From positions 1,736,001 to 1,800,000 of the forward strand of contig NZ_AP022826.1 in the NCBI RefSeq assembly GCF_014466985.1: a stretch of 64,000 nt of DNA, read 5' to 3'. A program made the translations under genes and the position numbers. The notes under the pieces were generated by a model. The model saw only the letters and a list, made by a program, of their open reading frames with translations, had not been told where the DNA came from and did no database searches. Source of the DNA: Nitrosophilus labii. Lineage in GTDB: Bacteria > Campylobacterota > Campylobacteria > Campylobacterales > Nitratiruptoraceae. Positions 26,290 to 34,146 of this stretch are shown piece after piece (positions within the stretch are counted from its first letter, which is position 1; each line of letters opens with the position of its first letter).

Positions 26290-26322
26290 AGTCACCTCCT
26301 TATTCAGTTTTTTCTTGCTGTA

Positions 26323-26352
26323 ATTATAACAAGTTTAGTCTATTTATGTCAA
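26323..26352 (-). promoter_or_regulatory. sigma-70-type promoter of hsp20
   Basis: On the minus strand TTGACA (26347-26352) and TATAAT (26323-26328) are separated by 18 bases, consensus in both boxes. This is unusual for a phylum in which most promoters lack a -35, and implies strong constitutive transcription unless a repressor acts. No clear CIRCE or HspR-type inverted repeat is visible in the leader. Confidence 0.7.
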
Positions 26353-26376
26353 GTTTTATTAGATAGTTTTACTAAA

Positions 26377-28224
26377 TTATTCTTCTATAATCCTTCCAAT
26401 TTTCTTATAAAGTTCCCAGTAATACAATACAAACTCTTTTACCTTTTCATCTTTAGGAAGATAGTGCTTTCCTACTTTTTCAACATAATTATCTAAAAAC
26501 TTTTTTGGATCACTTTTCTCAAGATAATAATCAGCAACTAGACATTTATAAACATTCATATACCACTCTTTTAGCCTTTCGTAGCTATCTTTTGATATAT
26601 CTACATTAAGTCTTTTATCGAATCTTAAAACTTTTGAGTCAAAAAGTCCTTTTAGATGCAAAAGTCCCTCTATATAATATGGCAAAACCTCCGAAGTCTC
26701 CATCCAAGAGATGAGTGAAACTACTCTTTGTAGAGTATCTTCCATTACATATTCCCAAAGTTCCTCCTCTTCAAATATAAAAAAAGCTATAAGTCCTCCT
26801 ACTGTCGCTTTAAACTCCTCAACATTTTTAAACTGTCCGGATCTATTCATAAGCGATTCACTACTCTCATCCATCCACAAAATATGACCATATTCATGAC
26901 CGATAGTGGTTATATCGTAAACTTTATGCCAAATTTGAGGCATTTTTAAAACTTTTCTGAACTTTTTGACAAGTTTAGCTCCAAAAACCTCTTTGGTAAT
27001 CTTCATAGGAGGTTTAGATTTTTGTAATTCAAGTATCATATCAGCATAAGCAAATATCTTTTTACCCTCCTCTTTAGATACTTTTTCGTCATTTGGAACC
27101 ACTTGAGCACTAAAAAGTCCGTTAAACTCAGCACCATACCAGCTAAACGGCCTTCCAATATAGAGCTGAACTCTATTTAAATTTTTTATAGAGTTTTCAT
27201 AGATAGACTCTCTGTTTTTACCAATATCAAGATATATATTTTTAAAAGCTTTCTCGATTTTTATTTTAGTTCTATTATCTTGATAGTCCGGATTTACGAT
27301 TCTAATATCCCATTCCAAAGCGACAGCTTTTCTGTAATGATCCTCATAATACTCAAGAGGGTGCCCTATCTGAATAGGCGAAGTTATTTTCATCCATGCT
27401 CTATCCACATCAGCCCATTTGGATATAAGATTTTCTATTTTATCTTCTAACAGTGCCTCTTTAATTTTAGTAAAATAAGCGATCCATGCATTTTCTAGAA
27501 AGAAAACTTCATCTTTCAAACCTCTTAAATTCAAAATAAAACACTCAAGCTTTTTGCAAACCTCTTTTACCTCCTCTTCAAAAGCTTTAGAGTAAGGAAT
27601 CGATTCAAATTTTCCATCCTTTATTCTCAAAACAGAATAGGACCTATCTCCCGGTTCTCCGTTAATACCTGGATCGAGAAGATTTTTCTCGTTTAAAAGT
27701 TTATATATCTTCTCCTCATCTGAGTTAAAGAGTCTGTAAAGCTCTCTATTGACACCGTTTATAATCTGCGCCGTCCAGGAAGATTGCCAAGAACTCATTG
27801 CAATCCCAACTTGATGGGCACCTTTTAAAATCTCTCTATAAAATGGAGTTAAAAGATTTTCATCCTCTATTTTAGATATAAGTCTCTCAAACCTCTCTAT
27901 ATAAAATTTTGATATCCAAAGATAGGCCTCTTCTTTGGCTCTTATAATATCTTCTTCACCAAAACCGGCCTCTTTCATTACTTGAACAAGAGAATCTTCC
28001 CTTAGATTTACTATCCTATTTACAGCAGCAAGTCTCGATTCGCCATTTACAGGAAGATTCAAAAGTACTAAAAATTCATCTACTAATATTTCAATATCTA
28101 TAAGTTTCGTATCTACCAATGAGCGGTGAGGTTTAAAAATATCATAAAATTTTTGAAGCTCCTTTTGCTCAAACTCTACAAGCTGGTAAACTCTTTTTAA
28201 ATCCTTAAAAAACTTCTCTTTCAA
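26377..28224 (-). CDS. CiaB-family protein with HEXXH metallopeptidase-like motif
   Basis: 615 residues, soluble, no signal peptide, TTG start preceded by AAGGAAATAAAA. Length and overall character fit the family annotated 'invasion protein CiaB' across Campylobacterota. It contains IGHEYGHILW with the HEYGH motif at 443-447, followed by EEFKATVGG near 469, the arrangement of a gluzincin zinc site (HEXXH plus downstream Glu). This suggests a cytoplasmic peptidase rather than an effector. It lies 37 bases after rdgB on the same strand. The family call is from memory of size and motifs, not a search. Confidence 0.62.
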   Translation of the reverse strand: MKEKFFKDLKRVYQLVEFEQKELQKFYDIFKPHRSLVDTKLIDIEILVDEFLVLLNLPVNGESRLAAVNRIVNLREDSLVQVMKEAGFGEEDIIRAKEEAYLWISKFYIERFERLISKIEDENLLTPFYREILKGAHQVGIAMSSWQSSWTAQIINGVNRELYRLFNSDEEKIYKLLNEKNLLDPGINGEPGDRSYSVLRIKDGKFESIPYSKAFEEEVKEVCKKLECFILNLRGLKDEVFFLENAWIAYFTKIKEALLEDKIENLISKWADVDRAWMKITSPIQIGHPLEYYEDHYRKAVALEWDIRIVNPDYQDNRTKIKIEKAFKNIYLDIGKNRESIYENSIKNLNRVQLYIGRPFSWYGAEFNGLFSAQVVPNDEKVSKEEGKKIFAYADMILELQKSKPPMKITKEVFGAKLVKKFRKVLKMPQIWHKVYDITTIGHEYGHILWMDESSESLMNRSGQFKNVEEFKATVGGLIAFFIFEEEELWEYVMEDTLQRVVSLISWMETSEVLPYYIEGLLHLKGLFDSKVLRFDKRLNVDISKDSYERLKEWYMNVYKCLVADYYLEKSDPKKFLDNYVEKVGKHYLPKDEKVKEFVLYYWELYKKIGRIIEE

Positions 28225-28261
28225 TTTTATTTCCTTCTTTTTATTTAGAGCCCTTCGGATA

Positions 28262-28864
28262 TTACTTATTTTTTATAACTTTTAAAACTCTTTGCGCAAG
28301 TTTTAAAGCTTTAGATCTGTGAGATATCTCTTTTTTTATCTCATCATCCAATTCACCCAAAGTTTTATCGTAACCAGAGGGAATAAACATAGGATCATAA
28401 CCAAACCCCTTATCTCCTCTTGCTTCATCAATTACTACTCCATGCATCCACCCATGTACTGTAAATTCACCCTCTTTTGAAACTATAGCAATCGCAGCGG
28501 TATAGTAAGCTGGGGTTTTTCTAATATTTTTAGATTTTAGCTCATTTATTAACTTATTTAGATTATCTTTATCACTAGCGTTTTTACCCGCAAATCGGGC
28601 ACTGTAAATCCCAGGTATATTGCCTAATGCTGGTACAGTTATACCACTATCATCAGAGATCACTACGGCATCGGGATAGATATCTTTAACCTTCTCATAA
28701 ATCGTTCTTGCTTTTATAAGGGCATTTTCTTTAAATGTTTTACCATTCTCTTCTATATCAAGCTCTCCTATAATCTCTTTGAAAGGAACTACCTCTTGCG
28801 AGTCTAAAATCTTTTTAATCTCTTTAATCTTTCCCTTATTTGAAGTAGCTAAAATAACTTTCAT
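28262..28864 (-). CDS. rdgB: RdgB/HAM1 non-canonical purine NTP pyrophosphatase
   Basis: 200 residues. SerThr-Asn-x-Gly-Lys start ([15 protein letters not shown]), [49 protein letters not shown] and EKK-like ISHRSKALK are the family signatures. It hydrolyses dITP, ITP and XTP to monophosphates, keeping deaminated purines out of DNA and RNA. It is 37 bases upstream of the CiaB-like gene and probably shares its transcript. The 210-bp region upstream is filled by repeats. Confidence 0.95.
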   Translation of the reverse strand: MKVILATSNKGKIKEIKKILDSQEVVPFKEIIGELDIEENGKTFKENALIKARTIYEKVKDIYPDAVVISDDSGITVPALGNIPGIYSARFAGKNASDKDNLNKLINELKSKNIRKTPAYYTAAIAIVSKEGEFTVHGWMHGVVIDEARGDKGFGYDPMFIPSGYDKTLGELDDEIKKEISHRSKALKLAQRVLKVIKNK

Positions 28865-28903
28865 TTTTTTGCCTTTTATTTATTGGTATTTGTTAAAATA
28901 GCC

Positions 28904-29040
28904 AACTGGTTAAAATAGTGAAATAGTCGAGTTGTTAATTTGTTGAGTAGTAATATATAACTATTCAACAAATTTAACCTTTATAAATGCTCGACCAAAT
29001 TTATAACTACTAAATAATTTTAACCATTTTAACTTCTTAA
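28904..29040. repeat. heptamer-repeat hairpin locus between rdgB and MFS gene
   Basis: The left arm (28904-28952) has GGTTAAAATAGTGAAATAG and GTTGTTAATTTGTTGAG; the right (28961-29040) has CTATTCAACAAATTTAACC, GCTCGACC and TTTTAACCATTTTAAC, which pair with it in order. Units are 7-8 bases. It fills almost the whole spacer between two divergent genes, so promoters must lie in or beside it. Confidence 0.75.
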
Positions 29041-29074
29041 CTTAACAACGAAATTCTATCATAAAGGATAGTAA

Positions 29075-30403
29075 TTGAAAGAGATTGTAAAAAAGGTTCT
29101 TCCTTTAAGTCTTATCGTAGCTTTAAGATTTTTCGGATTATTTATAGTTTTATCGGTTCTTTCTCAGTATGCTATTGAGTTAAAAGGAGGGACAGCCTTC
29201 TTAGCGGGCATTGCAGTTGGTGGATACGCCTTTACCCAAGCTTTACTCCAAGTTCCATTTGGTGTTTTAAGCGATAAGATAGGAAGGAAAAAGAGTATAC
29301 TTATAGGACTTTTGTTGTTTGCAGCTGGTTCTGTAATATGCGCCGTAGCGGATAATATCTATATGTTACTATTGGGTAGATTTTTGCAAGGTGCCGGTGC
29401 TATTGGCTCAGTTGTTACGGCTATGATAGCAGATTATGTAAGAGAGGATGAAAGGGCCCACGCTATGGCGGTTATGGGTATGGTAATAGCGCTTAGTTTC
29501 GCCGCGGCTATGATTATAGGACCTATTATAGGCGGTCTATACAGCGTTAAGGCTCTTTTTTGGCTGACAGCCGTTTTGGCAATTCTTGCTTTAGCCATAC
29601 TCTTTAGCGCTGTTGGCGAACCTCCCAAAATAGTTCATCACTACTCTGAAGAAGAGGCTAAAATAAAACATGTTTTCAAAGATAAAGACTTAGTTAGAAT
29701 GTATATAACTTTTCTTTTCCATTCATCTACAATGGCAATAGCCTTCTTTTTGATACCAATAATAATGAAACAGAAATTTGGTATGGGACCGGAAACTTAC
29801 TGGAAAGTCTATCTTCCCGCAGTGATTTTCGGTATAGTTGCAATGGCTCCTGCTGCTATCTTAGGAGAAAAGTATCACAAAGGAAAAGAAGTTTTCATAG
29901 CGTCTATTATATTTATAGCGCTCTCCTTTTTACTTATGGGCTATTCTAACTCATTTTTACTATTTGCTGTAGGAGCAGTATTTTTCTTCATAGGTTTTAA
30001 TATGTTTGAGCCTCTTTTGCAAAGTTTTGTTTCAAAGTTTGCAAAAGTTCACCAAAAAGGTGCCGCTTTAGGTGTGGCAAATACATTTGCCTACGTAGGA
30101 ATCTTTCTTGGAGGTGCCATAGGCGGTCTGTTGTATCAATATTTCCATGAAAATGGCGTAGCCATATTTGTTTTGATGGTATGTATCATTTGGATTTTTT
30201 GGATAGTAGGTATGAGAAATCCAGGAGTTAGAGCAAATCTCTTTTTGGATTTTGAAAATTTCGACAAAGAAAAACTTTCTGGCCTAAAAGTAGTAGAGGG
30301 AATTACTGATTTTTACGTAAATGAGACGGAAAAAATTATAGTAGTAAAATACGATAAAGAAAAACTTGACGAAGATTATATAAAAGAGTTTTTAAAAAAA
30401 TGA
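29075..30403 (+). CDS. MFS transporter, YajR-like, with C-terminal ferredoxin-fold-like tail
   Basis: 442 residues with 12 predicted helices. The motif A loop after TM2 reads GVLSDKIGRKKSILIG, and FLQGAGAIGSVVTAMIADY is the drug/proton antiporter-type TM5 region. After TM12 (about residue 390) a soluble tail VVEGITDFYVNETEKIIVVKYDKEKLDEDYIKEFLKK looks like a beta-beta-alpha part of an HMA/ferredoxin fold, as in the YAM domain of E. coli YajR. TTG start, six bases after AAGGA. Substrate is unknown. Confidence 0.83.
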   Translation: MKEIVKKVLPLSLIVALRFFGLFIVLSVLSQYAIELKGGTAFLAGIAVGGYAFTQALLQVPFGVLSDKIGRKKSILIGLLLFAAGSVICAVADNIYMLLLGRFLQGAGAIGSVVTAMIADYVREDERAHAMAVMGMVIALSFAAAMIIGPIIGGLYSVKALFWLTAVLAILALAILFSAVGEPPKIVHHYSEEEAKIKHVFKDKDLVRMYITFLFHSSTMAIAFFLIPIIMKQKFGMGPETYWKVYLPAVIFGIVAMAPAAILGEKYHKGKEVFIASIIFIALSFLLMGYSNSFLLFAVGAVFFFIGFNMFEPLLQSFVSKFAKVHQKGAALGVANTFAYVGIFLGGAIGGLLYQYFHENGVAIFVLMVCIIWIFWIVGMRNPGVRANLFLDFENFDKEKLSGLKVVEGITDFYVNETEKIIVVKYDKEKLDEDYIKEFLKK

Positions 30404-30419
30404 TTGAAAGCTGTTGTCG

Positions 30420-30522
30420 TTATATTGGTAATTGGTGTATTAGCAAAAATAGATATTCCATTAAGAAAGACAAATAACTAATATACCAATATACCAATAA
30501 ACTAATATACTAATATAAAAAT
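30420..30522. repeat. octamer-repeat hairpin locus (ATACCAAT word)
   Basis: The right arm (30475-30522) is six consecutive eight-base units of the ATACCAAT/ATACTAAT type, ending at the stop codon of the thioredoxin gene (30523-30525). The left arm (30420-30443) carries the complement ATTGGTAATTGGTGTATTAG. A 16-base word from it, ATACCAATATACCAAT, recurs inside a gene at 54677-54692. Confidence 0.8.
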
Positions 30523-31035
30523 TTATCTCTTATAATTTTGCTCAATTATCCTTTCTAAAACAGTCTCATCCATCATACCCAAATGATAACCTTTATAAGT
30601 ACCGTTACTATCAAAAAAGAGCATATACGGGATCTGACCTTGCCATCTGGTTAGCGAAGAGATATACTCAACAAAATCTTGATTTCCCTTCATATAATCA
30701 GCAACCGGAAAATTAACGCCTCTATTTTTAATCATACTATAATCTTTAATATCCAGTGGCTCTTGAACATGGAGACCTATAATTTGTAATTTATCTTTAT
30801 ATCTTTTTTGAATCTTACCCAAAATAGGCATCTCAGCTTTGCAAGGAGGACAATTTTTGCCAAAAAAATCTAAAATTATTACCTTATTTGGATACTCTTT
30901 GACCTTTATCCCGTTATCATTTACCTCTATATGAATATCTTTTCCTTCCATTGTTTTTAAAGTAAAACTTTTTACATCAGCCGCATAAGTTAAACCAACA
31001 AACAGTGCGGCAATAAATAAAAGTTTTTTGAACAT
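30523..31035 (-). CDS. TlpA/ResA-like periplasmic thioredoxin
   Basis: 170 residues: signal peptide MFKKLLFIAALFVGLTYA, then a redoxin domain with VIILDFFGKNCPPCKAEMPIL; active-site Cys62 and Cys65 form CPPC. The cis-proline loop region is GQIPYMLFFDSNGTYKG. Such proteins reduce apocytochrome c haem-binding cysteines or copper-site cysteines in the periplasm, which fits an organism rich in c-type cytochromes, but the partner is inferred. The gene stands alone between two repeat loci and starts with ATG after GGAGAATAA. Confidence 0.88.
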   Translation of the reverse strand: MFKKLLFIAALFVGLTYAADVKSFTLKTMEGKDIHIEVNDNGIKVKEYPNKVIILDFFGKNCPPCKAEMPILGKIQKRYKDKLQIIGLHVQEPLDIKDYSMIKNRGVNFPVADYMKGNQDFVEYISSLTRWQGQIPYMLFFDSNGTYKGYHLGMMDETVLERIIEQNYKR

Positions 31036-31049
31036 TTATTCTCCTTTAT

Positions 31050-31296
31050 TTCGTAATTCGTAATCAGTGATGAGTGTCGAGTGATTAGGGATAAAATAGT
31101 TGAGTGGTTGAGTGGTTAAAAGCGACCAGCAACCAGTAACCATCAACTCCCAACCAACACTAACACTCTTTTATCCTTCTCCCCTTAACCTTCATCCATC
31201 ATTTCGTGATTCGTAAATCGTGATTCGCAAAGCGTAAATGAACATTGGAATTGGGAATTGGCCGCTTCACTCCTTACTCCACACTCCCTACTCATT
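31050..31296. repeat. largest heptamer-repeat locus, between moeA and the thioredoxin gene
   Basis: About 247 bp composed almost wholly of degenerate heptamers in blocks: GTAATTC/GTGATGA and GAGTGGTT units to 31120, then CCAGCAA/CCAGTAA/CCATCAA, CCTTCTC-like pyrimidine units, GTGATTC/GTAAATC, GGAATTG, and ACTCCTT/ACTCCAC units. Later blocks complement earlier ones, so nested foldback is possible. On the moeA strand the last block begins at the moeA stop (TGAGTAGG). Confidence 0.82.
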
Positions 31297-32494
31297 TAAT
31301 CAGCCAAACATCTACTTTTTCACCAACCTCTTTATCTCCTTCATGCTCAGAAGTCATGATGAGTCCTACATCTCCTATCATATTCGTCAAAATGGCGCTT
31401 GTACCTTCTCTTTTACCTTTGAAATCAACAAAATATTCACCATCTTGCAAACGTAAATTGCAAACAGTAAATTCTGTTTTTTTGCTTCTTTTTTTAAAAT
31501 TTTCCTTCAAAGTAGCTTTAACTATCTTTTGCTCATAGTGAGTGCCCTTAAGCTTGTAGAGTATAGGAAGAGCGTATATCAAAAATGTTACAGTACTCGA
31601 ATACGCAAATCCAGGAAGTCCTAAAATAGCTTTATTACCTTTTTTTGCAACCATTACGTGCTGACCAGGTTTTATAATCACACCTTTAAAGGCAACCTCG
31701 GCTCCGATCTCCTCTTTTATAACATCTTTTACATAATCATAATCCCCTACGCTAACACCACCTGTAGTTACAACCATATCGGCACTATTTAAAGCCTCCT
31801 TTAAAGCTTTCGTTATACTCTCTTTGTCATCTTTTACGGCACCTAACTGAACAGGCTCTGCTCCGTGCAATCTTACCAAAGCTTCAAGAGTGTAACTGTT
31901 AGAACTTCTGATCTGAGCACTATTTTGCCTCTCTTGGCCTATTTCTAAAACTTCACTTCCTGTTGAAAGGATTGCAACTTTAGGCTTTTGATAAACTTTT
32001 GGCATAACTATATTTAAGCTACCCATAATACCTATCTCTGCAAAAGAGATAAGTGAGCCTTTTTTTATCAAAATCTCATCTTTTTTATAGTTTTCTCCTA
32101 TCGGTCTAACACTAAAACCTCTTGTAACAGGTTTTTTTATAACTATTTCGTCGCCTTTTACTTCCACATTCTCTATAGGTATAAGCGTATCAGAACCTTT
32201 AGGCATTAAAGAGCCTGTAAATGTTTTTATACAAACTCCCTCTTTTACCTCCTCTTCTACTTCGCTTCCAGCAGGATTTTTTGCAACTATTTTTAGCCTC
32301 TTCATCTTTTGATCTTCAAATCTTATTGCATACCCGTCCATAGCAGATGTAGGAAACTCAGGATTGTTCTCTTTAGCCACAATATCCTGAGCTAAAACTC
32401 TACCCAACGTTTGTGTCAGAAAAAGTTTTTCTGCTCCTTCAGGCTCAAAATCTAAACTATTTAATATTTTCATCGACTCTTCGTAACTTATCAT
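31292..32494 (-). CDS. moeA: molybdopterin molybdenumtransferase
   Basis: 400 residues with all MoeA segments: NPEFPTSAMDGYAIRFED (domain III loop), IFTG-type CIKTFTGSLMPKGSDTLIPIE, RPIGENYKKDEILIKKG, and the molybdopterin-binding VAILSTGSEVLEIGQ, VVTTGGVSVGDYDYVKDVI, FKGVIIKPGQHVMVAKKG and ILGLPGFAYSSTVTF. It inserts molybdate into adenylylated molybdopterin, needed for nitrate or formate enzymes. It follows moaE by 9 bases, so moaD-moaE-moeA form an operon. Confidence 0.95.
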   Translation of the reverse strand: MISYEESMKILNSLDFEPEGAEKLFLTQTLGRVLAQDIVAKENNPEFPTSAMDGYAIRFEDQKMKRLKIVAKNPAGSEVEEEVKEGVCIKTFTGSLMPKGSDTLIPIENVEVKGDEIVIKKPVTRGFSVRPIGENYKKDEILIKKGSLISFAEIGIMGSLNIVMPKVYQKPKVAILSTGSEVLEIGQERQNSAQIRSSNSYTLEALVRLHGAEPVQLGAVKDDKESITKALKEALNSADMVVTTGGVSVGDYDYVKDVIKEEIGAEVAFKGVIIKPGQHVMVAKKGNKAILGLPGFAYSSTVTFLIYALPILYKLKGTHYEQKIVKATLKENFKKRSKKTEFTVCNLRLQDGEYFVDFKGKREGTSAILTNMIGDVGLIMTSEHEGDKEVGEKVDVWLIK

Positions 32495-32503
32495 CCAAAT
32501 CCT

Positions 32504-32944
32504 TTAAATATCGAGTAGTCCGCTTCCTTTAATCTTTTGACTTCTATCTCTAGCATAAACTCTTTTGCCATTAATCATATCATACTTCCAAATAGGCGCA
32601 CTAGCCTTAAAATCTTCTACAAAATCCTCAATAAGTTCTAATGCCACTCTTCGTTTAGGCGAAAAAACTGCCGCCATATATGAAGATGTATGAACTGGAA
32701 CATCTCCTATAGAGTGGGCCATTTTTAAATACGCCCCCTTTTTGTTAGCTCTTTCTTGCCAATCATCAAACCATTTTGTCAAAATAGGCTCATATACATC
32801 AAAACTCAAAGCTTCAATACCTCCCTCTTCTCTAACAGTACCTACAAATGTAATAAAAGCTCCGAAGTTTTTATCTTTCCCCCATTTTTGCCAAGAAGAA
32901 AAGATGCTATCAACGTCCAAAGGTCCTTTATAGAGCTCTAACAT
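32504..32944 (-). CDS. moaE: molybdopterin synthase catalytic subunit
   Basis: 146 residues. GAFITFVGTVREEGGIEALSFDVYEPI, KMAHSIGDVPVHTSSYMAAVFSPKRRVALELIEDFVEDFKASAPIWKYDMINGKRVY holds the catalytic lysines and arginines of MoaE. It transfers sulfur from MoaD to precursor Z. The second ATG (32944) is preferred, five bases after AAAGGA; the first overlaps that site. It is 9 bases after moaD, its partner subunit. Confidence 0.94.
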   Translation of the reverse strand: MLELYKGPLDVDSIFSSWQKWGKDKNFGAFITFVGTVREEGGIEALSFDVYEPILTKWFDDWQERANKKGAYLKMAHSIGDVPVHTSSYMAAVFSPKRRVALELIEDFVEDFKASAPIWKYDMINGKRVYARDRSQKIKGSGLLDI

Positions 32945-32953
32945 AAACATCCT

Positions 32954-33175
32954 TTATCCGCCGCAAACAGGTGGCAGTAAAGATATCTTATCACCCTCTT
33001 TAAGCTCCACCTCTAAAGTATCTACTAGTTTGTCATTGACTGCCACGGCACACTCGCTAAGCCATTTTGACATCTCTTTATCGCTTTTTAGTTTTTGAGC
33101 CACCTCTTTTAAGCTTTTAGCCTCTATCTCTATAGGCTCTTTACCGATTGGACCTAAAAACTCTACTCTTATCAT
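32954..33175 (-). CDS. moaD: molybdopterin synthase sulfur carrier subunit
   Basis: 73 residues of ubiquitin-like fold ending in LLPPVCGG; the C-terminal Gly-Gly becomes the thiocarboxylate that donates sulfur in MoaE. VRVEFLGP-type start (MIRVEFLGPIGKEPIEIEA) and VNDKLVDTLEVELKEGDKISLLPP match the family. First gene of moaD-moaE-moeA, reading away from mqnA with about 100 bp between them. Confidence 0.93.
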   Translation of the reverse strand: MIRVEFLGPIGKEPIEIEAKSLKEVAQKLKSDKEMSKWLSECAVAVNDKLVDTLEVELKEGDKISLLPPVCGG

Positions 33176-33267
33176 AGCTTTTCCTATTATGGGATTTTGA
33201 GTATTATATCAAAATAGTCATTATAAAATTTCGTTGATCAAATAAAATTTATATCTCACTTTTACGA

Positions 33268-33273
33268 TATAAT
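33268..33273 (+). promoter_or_regulatory. -10 box of mqnA, implying a leaderless transcript
   Basis: TATAAT ends six bases before the mqnA ATG and no ribosome-binding sequence lies between. Transcription from this box would start at or within a base or two of the ATG. No -35 is apparent. Confidence 0.5.
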
Positions 33274-33279
33274 ACGCTC

Positions 33280-33936
33280 ATGATTTTTGGAAAAATTGAT
33301 TATATAAATCTTTTACCGTTTTATATATTTTTAAAAAGAGAGCTAAAAAATTCTTCTGATAGAGCCGTATTGGAACATAAAAAAGGAGTACCTTCAAAAA
33401 TCAATAAGGATTTTAAAAAAGGTAAAATTGACGCGGCTTTTATATCGAGTATATTCTCGAAAAACAGAAAGTGTACCAACTTGGGTATCGTAGCTAAAAA
33501 GGAGATTTTGAGCGTAATAGTTTGTCCTGGTAAAGAAAAGGAGGATATAGAATCAAACACTTCAAACATCTTAGCCAAAATTTTGGAAATAAAAGGGGAA
33601 ATTTTAATAGGGGATAAGGCTTTAAAAAGATACAAAGAGGGAAAAGATTGCGTAGATTTAGCTTATGAGTGGTACAAAAGATATAAACTCCCATTTGTTT
33701 TTGCAAGACTTTGTTACAAAAAAAACACAAAACTCTATAAAAACATTGAAAAAAAATTTTTAAACTCTCATATAAAAATCCCAAACTATATACTAAAAAG
33801 GTACGCAATAAGGAGCGGATTAACTCAAAAAGAGATTCTTCATTATCTATCTTTAATAAGCTATGAAATAGATAAAAAAGCCTCTATCTCTTTAAAAAAA
33901 TTTATACGCCTCTCAAAAAAGAGATTAAAATGGTAA
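33280..33936 (+). CDS. mqnA: menaquinone biosynthesis protein MqnA (chorismate dehydratase)
   Basis: 218 residues, the short form seen in Campylobacterota. MIFGKIDYINLLPFYIFL is the family start, followed by KGVPSKINKDFKKGKIDAAFISSIFS and the later GDKALKRYKEGKDCVDLAYEWYKRYKLPFVFARLCYKK. MqnA dehydrates chorismate to 3-enolpyruvylbenzoate in the futalosine pathway; mqnD lies at 60300. There is no Shine-Dalgarno sequence, which suggests a leaderless message. Its 3' side is followed within 10 bases by an insertion-sequence relic. Confidence 0.9.
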   Translation: MIFGKIDYINLLPFYIFLKRELKNSSDRAVLEHKKGVPSKINKDFKKGKIDAAFISSIFSKNRKCTNLGIVAKKEILSVIVCPGKEKEDIESNTSNILAKILEIKGEILIGDKALKRYKEGKDCVDLAYEWYKRYKLPFVFARLCYKKNTKLYKNIEKKFLNSHIKIPNYILKRYAIRSGLTQKEILHYLSLISYEIDKKASISLKKFIRLSKKRLKW

Positions 33937-34146
33937 AATATAACAGAACCACTTGCAAATTCAAACATCACAAACAGCCTAGTTTATCTTCCTGGCAATT
34001 TTTGAGATTAAAAAAATCTCTATGTGACAATATAGTCAATGTTTTATCTCAATTCTCCCTAAAATCTTAAAAAATTCCCATTTTTACTCCACTTTTTATG
34101 GTTTGATAGCTAAAATTGTCCTCTTTTTTACTTTTTTATGACTATT

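Noticed and set aside
31050-31296. CRISPR array
   Set aside because: Units are 7-8 bases and degenerate with no spacers of constant length; no cas genes are present.
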